DNA from: Spisula solida
Taxonomy: Eukaryota; Mollusca; Bivalvia; Venerida; Mactridae
Direction: 5' to 3'
DNA length: 64,000 nucleotides
NCBI GenBank assembly: GCA_947247005.1
Contig: OX365948.1
Location: 37,452,601-37,516,600, forward strand
How positions within the stretch are numbered: the first letter of the stretch is position 1; each line of letters starts with the position of its first letter. A program made the translations under genes and the position numbers. Positions 36,577 to 48,500 of this stretch are shown one piece after another. Under the pieces are notes generated by a model. It was not told the origin of the DNA. It was given only the letters and a program-made list of their open reading frames with translations, and did not search any database.

Positions 36577-39500
36577 CATTTTGTTTTATTTGGAAGCTGC
36601 ATTTAATGTGCAACATTTACCCATCTAGTTTTATGCCAAGATGCCATGTTTTATGCCAAGATGCCATGTTTTATGCCAAGATGCCATGTTTTATGCCAAG
36701 ATGCCATGTTTTAGGCCAAGATGCCATGTTTTAGGCCAACATGCCATGTTTTATGCCAAGATGCCATGTTTTATGTCAAGATGCCATGTTTTATGCCAAG
36801 ATGCCATGTTTTATGCCAAGATGCCATGGTTTATGCCAAGATGCCATGTTTTATGCCAAGATGCCATGTTTTATGTCAAGATGCCATGTTTTATGCCAAG
36901 ATGCCAAGATGCCATATTCTATGCCAAGATGCCATAGCCATATTTTATGCCAAGATGCCATATTTTATGCCAAGATGCCATGTTTTATGCCAAGATGCCA
37001 TATTTTATGCCAAGATGCCATATTTTATGCCAAGATGCCATGTTTTATGCCAATATGCCATATTTTATGCCAAGATGCCATATTTTATGCCAAGATGCCA
37101 TATTGTATGCCAAGATGCCATATTTTATGCCAAGATGCCATGTTTTATGCCAATATGCCATATTTTATGCCAAGATGCCATATTTTATGCCAAGATGCCA
37201 TATGTTATGCCAAGATGCCATGTTTTATTTCTATACTTAAGTAAAGATATAAAACACAGAAAAACGCACCATAGTTCACACCTAGGACCCCAGACAACAC
37301 TCGTTAATATGCAATATAGAATAGAATATAGTTTATTTGCATACTTAGTCCTGAAAAGGACTTTTCAAAAAGCAACAATAATACAATTAAATAAACAGCA
37401 TGGTGATGTATGGCGAGAAAGTATGCGATATGATATTATACCAAACGTAGCTACCCCTATGTTCTCGGAAGTTATCGTGTGTACGGTTTCCAGAGATTTA
37501 TTATAGTTTTACGTTTCATTAAACGTCTTCCTTCAGTAAATTATATTAGTAAATTATATCCGAATACTTGTAAAATAAATATATGTCATATTTTCCCAAC
37601 AAACTCATTCACTCTATGAATATCTCTGCAATTATTTCAAACAGTGTCTCAATATTTAATACACAATTTAAGGTGGATTCTCACCTTTTTGGTAAAATAA
37701 AAATGTATGTCAGAATGTAATGATATTTGGTATGATTGAAGTATGAGATGTTAACTTTACCAATTCGCGTTTTTTTTCAACTTCGGAACAGTAAGTTGAT
37801 CACTCGGTCATGGTCATTTTTATGATTAAACCATGTAACCATACATTTTCTGTAATGTAGCATTTAGGACAACCTCGTGGATAAAAAACCGAGATAAATA
37901 TTGTGAATAAAATAAGTTTTGACTTATTTACAGACTTTTCTACGACTGTCAAATACCGGAGTGTCCTAGTCCGAAGTGGCAACATTCTAGGACAATATTC
38001 TTATATAAAAGCCTTACACGCATTTATAAATACAAATGTAATAATGATGTAATCTCTATATTACGATGATAATTTTTTATATAATATTGTTTTTAATATG
38101 TTTTCAGTCCATTATATCGTAATCAGCTAGATCTAGATAAACTACTCGGCAATGTACAAAGAAATAATGACAGTAAAATTATTGGCGCACGAGCAACGTC
38201 GTTCTTCTGGTTTCTCAAAAGAAATGATTCCGTAAGTTTATCATATTTAATCTAAAAAAAAGTACTAAATTAAATTTGTGTTCCTTGTTCTGAGGATTAC
38301 GGTCTTTGTCGACGTTGTCCGATATTTACCGAGCCTTTATGCATGTACTTCGTTATGTAATACTTATGCGCCCATATTTGATGAGGGGTATATGGCTTTG
38401 CACATGTCGGTCGGTAGACCTATTGGTTTCCATTCAATAACTCAAAACGCTTTGCCCTAGGATCTTTAGACTTTATATGGAGGTTGTTCATCAACAGTAG
38501 ATAAAACCTATCGATTTTGAATTCAGTAGGTTAAAGATCAATGTCAATGTGACCTTTACCCTTTCTGACTATTGGAATGCCATGGGGGCATACGTGTTTT
38601 AAAAGCATCTCTTGTCTTGTCATAATTTCCTCGTAGTATCAGATATACGTTCGAAACGAGGGCGGGGCGTTTGAGTCCTAAATCAAATACTGTGGGATAA
38701 AATCCTTCATTTCGGCGAAGTTGAACCTTGAATGTCTTGAACCCAGAAATGCACGGAAATATTTAGCTATCGAAATTCATTTATTGGCGTAGGCGTGAAT
38801 TGGAGACTTTTTTATTTACTCATGCGAGAAAAGATGTTTAGTCGATTCCAACCCATATGTTGCATTTTGATTTTATATTATAAGCCAGTATTAACTTATT
38901 TCACTACCGAATTAAAATTCACTAATTTAAACGAAGCTAATGCCTGTTATATTTACTATAATAGCTCGTTAAATATGTTATGTCCCATTTTATGATTACA
39001 TTTGTATATTTGTAAACGTATGTTTTATTTCAGACACAAAGTTCAGCTGAAGCGTGGGAGAAAATGTTAATAGAATTGATAAATGATGAAGGACACTCAA
39101 AGTTAGATCAGTTGTTTATATACACTGCAAGAACGTAAGTAAGGTTTTGTACAACCAATCCTGTCTTAATATAGACATGTTACATACCAATATTGTCTAA
39201 ATGTAAGAGAGGTTACATACCAATATTGTCTAAATGTAAGAGAGGTTATATAACAAGATTGTCTAAATGTAAGAGAGGTTATATAACAAGATTGTCTAAA
39301 TGTAAGATAGACTATATAACAACATTGTCTAAATGTAAGAAAGGTTATATAACAAGATTGTCTAAATGTAAGAGAGGTTATATAACTAGATTGTCTAAAT
39401 GTAAGAGAGGTTATATAACAAGATTGTCTAAATGTAAGAGAGGTTATATAACAAGATTGTCTAAATGTAAGAGAGGTTATATAACAAGATTGTCTAAATG

Positions 39501-42500
39501 TAAGAGAGGTTATATAACTAGATTGTCTAAATGTAAGAGAGGTTATATAACAAGATTGTCTAAATGTAAGAGAAGTTATATAACAAGATTGTCTAAATGT
39601 AAGAGTGGTTATATAACTAGATTGTCTAAATGTAAGAGAGGTTATATAACAAGATTGTCTAAATGTAAGAGAGGTTATATACCAATATTGTCTGTATAAG
39701 ACCCGTTTGATATCATCATGTTCCACATATAAGGTGATACAGCTATGAAGTAACTAGGTAGCAACTAGTCTTCCAATTAAGCTACATGTATTACATTTTA
39801 CATTGCAAATAGGTTGGTTGAACGTGTTTGAGTATGTTTTGGTGTTAGGGAGGTTGCGAATACAACATTTACGACTACATGTACGTGTAGTTAACTGTAC
39901 ATGTATGTATACGTACATGTTTCAATTTAAATTTGCTTGCGAAGCTTAAAGTACTAAGTACACATTTTATTATCGTCTATCAAACTTATAGAAACTGCAC
40001 ATTCCTGGTAGATGAAATACCCCAAAAGTTGTATTCACGTAGACGTACACGTTACACGTTCAGCTTCGCACCCTCCCTAGTGTATCGAACCAAGAAAGTC
40101 GTTATGTCAGCAGTCTAATGAATTATATGAAATCAGAATTACTAATGCTTTTTTATTACTTTGGTCGACGGTTATTTGTATGGTTTGGTTCCTGTACATT
40201 TCTACAAGTTTCTTTTGAACACAATGTAGTCTTGGTGGTATATGGTTCCACTCTCCTTGTATCCAGCTAGAAACCAAACCTTGGAATTAAACAATATCTG
40301 AATAAAACAATAAAGCCATACAACAACTATTTACTAATGAATTGACTATTATCTAGGTGAAAGTTCGACACTGTAACAGTTATTACCGATTACTCTGTAA
40401 AAATAGCTAAACGTCATTTTTACTGTTTTACTGTAATCTCCGAGTCCATTGGCCAACAGTTCACGATTGGGAAGGGCAACAGTTCACGATTGGGAAGTGC
40501 AACAGTTCACGATTGGGAAGGGAAACTGTTCACGATTGGGAAGGGAAACAGTTCACGATTGGGAAGAGAAACAGTTCACGATTAGGAAGGGCAACAGTTC
40601 ACGATTGGGAAGGGAAACAGTTCACGATTGGGAAGGGAAACAGTTCACGATTGGGAAGGGAAACAGTTCACGATTGGGAAGAGAAACATTTCACGGTTAG
40701 GATGGGCAACAGTTTACGATTGGGAAGGGCAACAGTTTTGACCGTTTCATCGCAAATATTTAGACATTCAGGACTTTTTAATTATTAGTTCGCTTCGGAT
40801 GATTATGTTTCCTTTTGTGCTTTTTTTGTTTGACTCCGGTTGAAGATAATATGTCATATTTCAGTTTTGATGACGTCATAACCTCTGCTGCATCAAATGA
40901 CGTGGGTCTGTTAACAATAGGCTTTGCCTTTGTATACATGTTCTTGACATTTAACATTGGTAACTTTAGCCATATTGAACAAAAGGTATCAGAAATATTC
41001 CCTCTTTAGAATGATATTTTAAACTGCTTTAAATACCTGAACACAAACTTGGTAAATCATATTAATTTGTGTTACGTCTGAAGCGCCCTGTACCCGTAGT
41101 TATCTGTAATTGCATCATACTTCTGTACTCGTTAACAAAATATTATTTTGTATTGATTCACACATTTTTAATGCATTAGATAATATTTACAAAATTGTTT
41201 TCATGAATATATTAAGAATTACCAATTCTGTGTTCAGACTGCGAACTAATCCCTCACGAATGTGTACCGTCGCTGTTCGATGCATGTATACATTAAACAT
41301 GAATTAACAAAACTACATTGTATATTGCATATAACTTGATCAAATACAAATGTACCGTTATAGAGCGTTTACTAACACGTAATCAGCTGGCGATCAGGTT
41401 GAACACCCCACAAACTTTAAATATCTTTAAATGTAATTATGTATTTTCAATTTATCATTGAAATTTATCACAGTTCACAGAGTTACCTTGACACATTTTA
41501 TAAATTTGAGTTTTTTTTATTCTTTAATTATTTTTCCATTAAGTCTTATGTATTATAATTTTTACTTTTTGGCAACAAAAGTACAGGGGGTCAAATGATC
41601 ATGTAGTTAGACAAACTAAGGTTTCCTGGGTTTTAACCTGATCGCAAACTGACTATACACTTGGATTCCGATACTTAAGAAAATAATTTTGCAGCCTATA
41701 TTTAATTAAACGATTTCTTGAAAAACCGTGTGTAACGTTTCATACGAAACAGAATGAACAAATGCGAAATAGCATGCAGGACAACGGAACACATCCCTAG
41801 GCACTCGGGCAAATATTCCAGGGTAGCAATACCACGTGGCCTTTGGCTACAGTTACCAGTAGAAATTTGTTAACATTGGAACACAAATATAGCCATAAGT
41901 ATTTTATTTCTCCATCGATTTCTATAAAATATACGCCACGCTAAAGGGAAAAGTATTTGCTTTCCGTGAATGTAAGATCTTTTTCAGCAGCTTTACCGAT
42001 TTTTCCATTACCCTGTGAAACCTACACGTTCCACGGTTTCACAAGGTAATGGACAAAACGGCACAGCCGCTGAAAAAGATTTTATATATCATTGAAAGCA
42101 AATTATTGTCCGCTTAGCGTGGCGTATATTTCATAGAAATTAATGAAGAAATAAAATACTTATGGCTATTTTATTTTCCAATGTTTACAAATTTCTTCTT
42201 GTAACTGTAGTCAAAAGTCACGTGGTATTGCTAGACTGTATTCGCATATTGCTTTGTTAAGTACACGTATGTAACTAACACATAATATATATATTCCCCC
42301 AATAACAAAGAACTTTGGATATTTTGTATGGTATGTCAGTAGATGCTTTCTATAAGACTGACCAGACCAGTATGCGATATAATCATTCTTGTAGTATACT
42401 GCTTTAGGCATGTACATGTATCTAACATTTCCTCCCTATATGTTTAAACTTACTGCACATCTAGTCCAGAGTAAGGGTAGGTATGTTCCAAGTATCTTGT

Positions 42501-45500
42501 ATTATCACATTCCAGTAGTTTATGCTGTCTGACTATTGGGAGGCATGCGGATTGTATTCTAAAATGGCATTTCAAGAAATAAACAATATTGTATCGCAGA
42601 AAGGATTAAACTAAATGTTACATAAACATACGTTTAAATTATTCATTACACCTTTCACGTATGCCAACAATAGCATTATAATATATAACTGTCATAGTAA
42701 CACTTTAAAGTAAAATGCTGAAATTCGTTCTCAATGTAGTCAAAATCACAAATGTCACAAAGAATACATTCCGTCTATATTATTGTTTCAGTTGTCCATA
42801 CACACATAGCTTTGTACAGTTTATTAATGCTATTTATTTTCAGTTTTGACGACGAAGCTATGGGTGCATTACACAGTGATGTTAATCTTTTAACTGTAGG
42901 CTTCAGCCTTGTATTTATATATCTCTCATTCTCAGTTGGCAATTATAGCTGTACTGAACAAAAGGTATTGCTTACTGTGTACTGTATTGCTTGCATGTCT
43001 TAAATCCAAATCTTATTTTATAATTCGTCTTTCTCAAATCCCAAGCAATGCAAAAACGTTTGTTGTATTTCGAACAGTCTGATAAAGCTCATTAAGCACC
43101 TCATTCACAATGCAGTGCCTCCTGCATTACCCATCCCATAGGCATAAATAATTCGACTATGAGGAGAAGCTGTAAAATGTATGGGAAAGGGGAAGGTACA
43201 AGTACAGTAAGAACATTTCTCTTGCACAGATCGTGCTGATCAAGAAGGAAAACATATTTTTTTGTAAGCATTTATGGTGGTGATACTTTGTTGTCCGATA
43301 ATTAAAGCTGTGTGCGTATAATGACCGTGAGAGATGTGAACAATTTTAAAACGTGGCTAACAGGAACACTTCAATAGTAATTGGTTTGTTTTACATTTCT
43401 ACATGTATTGCCTTGTAGCCTCAATGTTATTGCTCATGCAAGAGTACAGCTTTACTTTATTTTCAAGACGATTTTGCTAGTCGCCAGAAAATAAATTTCT
43501 AATTGCTATTTTGTTCTGCTAACTCTTGTCGTCTGCGCATTGTCTTATATAGCGCAGTAACCCATTTTGTTGACAATTTTGTTCGAAAAGATACTGCCGG
43601 ATAAAGTTCTACATATCTTGAGAACCTCACCTTTGTTTTTAAATTTCTTAGTTTAATTAGATTTAAATACAAAATGTTTTTTTCTTAGTTTTGTTCTAAA
43701 CATTTTAATTAATCTCAGAAGCTATAATCGTCGAGTGTACTGCATGTATAATGCTTTAATATGAAAACAACCATTTAAATATTTAATGTATACTTGTATA
43801 AAAGATAAATATAAATAGAATATTAACCTTATGTACCATCTTACGGATAATTAATATATTAACAGACAATGTCTTTACTGTATTTCTGTTTTACATGTAT
43901 GACTGTATTATAAACGTATTGCTGGTTTTACAGATATTCCTGGCAATGGCTGGATTGTTAAGTATTGGTATGGCGATCATATTTACATACGGTGTTGGCC
44001 TTGGTACAGGAATTATGTTTGGACCAATACATCAAATCACACCATTCATGTTATTAGGTAATCACTACAAATTTCCTATGTTAAAAAGGTCAATGCAATC
44101 AGAATATGATATAGCTGTTTCGTTGACAATGCAAAGCGCATTAACACCTACTGCCACATGAAGTTCATGCCTTCCATGCCCGATTTGATTATCTTTATCC
44201 AAATACGGTATGGACTGTAGTTAGCTTAAGTTGATTTTTTATATAATTTTAGATGACATTGTTTTTACCACGCGCTGCACTGACATTTCGCGCTACAAGT
44301 ACATCATCAATAAAAAGTTGTTCTTTATTACTATCAAAGCACTTATAAGCAAGAGCAACTCATGGAAATATCCTGTAATTGATAATCGATAGTTTGTACA
44401 GAAAACATTTGACGTTACTAATTAATTTGTAAATATGAATTTAACATACACATTTTTATACCGGTGTCTTACACTAATTTGTGATCCACCTCCCATTAAT
44501 ATTGCACCTAGAATGATACGATATTTCTGTCACTGTAGGTATAGGCGTAGATGATATATTTGTTATCATGGCATCGCTACGACAATTGTCTCCTAAAGAA
44601 AGACAGCTCAGTATAGAAGAGAGAATTGGTTTAACGATGAAACATGCTGGTGTATCGATAACAGTCACTTCCGTCACAGACATTGTAGCGTTCGCTATTG
44701 GTGCTTCAACGGTAAGTTTTAGACTCGTGGAGTTCTACTTCGTTTATGACGTCATAACTCATGACGTTGTGGATTCATTTCTAGAATTAAAATCCTGATG
44801 AAGACTTAATAAAGTCGAAACGTTGAAAAGCACCTGGAATTTGTTTTGTTTCAATTAATTTACTTGCGACGGATACCCTATAACAGTAATACCAGTCTTA
44901 GACACAATTGCGTTTGCTGTTGGTGCGTCTATAGTAAGTCTTTGTTTTCTTCTACATCGTATCATTGATATCGATCAATATATGAGCATGATTATACAGG
45001 AAATTGTGAACATAAAACGTTCTATTCTTCTTAATATTGTAACCAATGTATGTTTTTTCCAGGTCATACCGTCATTGAGTACATTTTGTATATACGCATC
45101 TATCGGTGTATTGGCTCTCTATATTCTCCAAGCTACATACTTTGCTGCCTGTGTTACCATAGACGAATCACGAATTGAAGCCAGAAGAAATGCGTGTATA
45201 CCTTGTTTTAAACATGACGATACGTACAAACCTGGCAAATATTATAACTACAGCATACTACAAACGTTTATGTCCAAAATATGGGGACCGCTGCTCACAA
45301 AGACACCAGTCAAAGTAAGCTCATTTGATATTTTACCCATTTATCATATTAATCTCGCACGTGTTTTGTATTGACTATCAGATATTTCCAAGATGTCCAT
45401 ACAGTAAAAACCTAATTTTTTTAGTGACGGTGTCAAAAGCACAAGTCAAACAAGATCACCTTTGAAAAGACATATTTTGCTGGTATTCTTCTTCAAATGT

Positions 45501-48500
45501 TTTTGAGCAGCTCGTATAACTACGTCTGTCCCTTAAACATGAGGTTGGCTTACAAGTACATATGTAAATTATCTTTTTAAATTAATTCATGTAAAATGTA
45601 TATGTTGTTTGTATGCCTCGAGTCTTGTGTGCGTTGTCATTTTGTGTTTCCGCGTCCAACTTATGATTTTGATTTCCATTGTTTGCAGGTGATCGTGATT
45701 GTGATAGCTATGGTGTTGTCTGGTGTAAACATTTGGAGTTTTATTCATATTAAACACGACTTTGATCCCAGCATGTATCTTCCAAAGAATTCTTACTCGC
45801 AGAGATTTACCACAGCTGACAGGCAGTATTTCCCTGACGACGGGGCGTTTGTACAACTGTATTGTGGTACGTGTTGAACATGTCTTTTAAAATAGTATTT
45901 GAAGTTCCACTGGTCAACAGTATTTCTGTTGTACGAGGCTTACCCAGACACATTAGCGGGAACGAACTGTTCTGAGCGTCAAGCAAGGGAGATATATACA
46001 TGTACCATTTTAACGATTGTAACGTGCCGGACGGACAGTCACCAACAAATCCAGTCAGTGAAAAGCTAGCTCACCACTAAGGGTGATTTGTTGGACTTAT
46101 ATTTGCCATTCTACTCTAATGACAAACTACAAGGTTTACCATTTGTGCATAATTATCCAATTACCTCCCTTTATACACCCAGCAGCCGTTACACGATTTG
46201 GTAGGTCGCGACATGGGATCGAATCCGATATATTTCGCACACCAAGCAGACGCTCAACAGCTATCGAGTCGGATTATATCTATTTCACTTCTCCTTATAC
46301 ATGTTTTGTAAATATTGCTACATCTAGATCGGCTTAATTAGTATAAAATCACATATCCATCAAACATCGAACCGAACCATTTACTTATAGATTCATTACA
46401 ATAAAGTGGTCATCATTTGCTGGTACATTATTTATACGATGCCATTTACATTAAACTGTACTTGTTTCTGTTTTTCAGGTGAAATGGATTATATGAGTAA
46501 CCTTGATTCTTTAATGAGTTTATACACAAAAGTAAAAGAGGAACCGTCCGTGCAGTCAAATACTGTTGAATTCTGGTTGGCCAGTTTTACAAAATGGCGA
46601 AGCATAACCAACCAAACCTCGATCCCAACACCATTTAACATATCAATATCAGATTCCATGCTTGAACTGAATACTACAAATATTGGCGCAGACACAACAA
46701 ACACTCCAAAGAACGTTTCATACTCTGGGAATGTTCAAGGTTAGTACAGTGCGTGTTTTTTTTATCGGACATATCACGAATTGTTCTATCATATATGACG
46801 GACAGTTTACTAAACTAAATATGTTCTTCTGCAAGCAACTGACATTGTCTCTAAATGTGGACAACATTGCCAGTACAGTAACCATTTTCACAGAAGACCG
46901 TTACCTGTCCAACACAGGGAATCGAACTCGGATAAAAAAGGATTATATTAAGTCAGACAGGAAAGGCAGCACTCAGCTTAACCAGCCGAGCACAGAAAAC
47001 ATATAAGCGGCACAGACAATGTCAAACGTAAAAATCTAGCAACGACAAAAACACGGCATCCCGTCCCGAAAGTCTGCCGCCTCAGTCAGTCAAACTAAAA
47101 CGGAACAGTGGTCACTACTTGCTGTACTTACTGGGCGAGCCTCTATCTTCTGATGATTTGTGGATGTTCGTGTAATATGTATACCCATGACCTGAAAGAG
47201 TTACTTTAATTCATTTGATATAATAGCAACGAATAATTTTTCAATACAGTGTGTTATTTATTATAAGGACATGTGGGATGCAAATATTTAATAAAGAAAA
47301 TTATGTTAATGGTATCGAGCCTTATGATCGTCTGTATATACATGCGTTTTTGACGTTATTGAAAAGCGAATTAGATCTAAAGTACAAGTTTATCAATTTA
47401 AGTTTGCATTATAATTACAGCATCACCTAGCGAAGCATTACTCCATCAATTGACACACTTTATGTTCACCGAAGCAGGAAGAGTATATTGGAGATATCTT
47501 AAATTCGATGATGATAATCATCCAACTAAAATTGTGGTAAGTTTATCAATCATTTCACCAAATATTCCAATCGCATTTCTATAAATGATTCATTTGGTCT
47601 TGCTTTTATATTTCGACTTGTAGATTTTAGCCTCCAACCACAACCGTCCGCCTGGATTTTATTCAGGGAATTTATGCATGTTTATGTTTATGTAAGTAAT
47701 CTTAGAACATTTATTATATACTGAGCATAAGAGTGTATCATAATTATATTCTTAGTAGAAGTACAATGTATTATGACATTGTGTTGCATACCTTGTACCT
47801 TGTACCTTGTCCTGTAATGTCCTTCTTAGACTAGAAGCACATCTTCCAGCAGTAGGAAGATTCTGGTTGATCTGTAGATCACATAAATTTCACAGCACTC
47901 TTAATCCAACAGGGAATAATAGCACAACACCTTTCACCACAATATCTATCTACGCGTGCCTATTTACAACATCAATGCAGTTCAATATGCTCATTAATAT
48001 GTTTAAAAGTTTGTGTACTATGGGAGCTTATCGCGTACTATTGCTTGTGCAATCTTGTCGCGATATATTTAGGCAGTTTAGAGTCTGACAGTCCTTAAGG
48101 GCATTTCCATTTAGCTGGAGAGACCGCTTGCGATGTAGGCAGCTCGCGAGGCTTTGACGATAGAAATTAGAATATGCGTACAGGCGTTACAACAATCGGT
48201 ATTGTTATTTAACTCTAACTATTGTGGTGATTATTACAGGGATCGTTGTTGACATTCAGGCACGTAAAATGTATGTCCTCGACGTGTAACATTGCTGCCA
48301 TGGACACTATGAGAGATCTCGTCGACCAGTTTAGTTTTATTGGCGGCGGAACATGTTTTGTGTACAGCAGTCCACAGTATATGTTCAATGAAACGAACAA
48401 GGTACGTTATTCTATAAACAAATAAACAACAAAGTTAGTCAAGTAAGTTCTTTAATGGAATTCAAATATAAACTCTTCTTTAATGAGTCTGACGTAGCTA

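Noticed and set aside
36641..37506. ORFs of up to 261 codons with MPCFMPRCHVLCQDA repeats
   Set aside because: Direct product of the 20-bp minisatellite, open in all three frames; not coding.
40449..40788. ORFs with SSRLGRETVHDWEGKQFTI repeats
   Set aside because: 23-bp minisatellite in intron 7, read in three frames; it does not join the gene in phase.
44880..44933. An alternative functional exon 10b
   Set aside because: There is no in-frame acceptor: the internal AG sites at AACAG and CCAG would read into TAA or TAG, and two thirds of the exon is missing.
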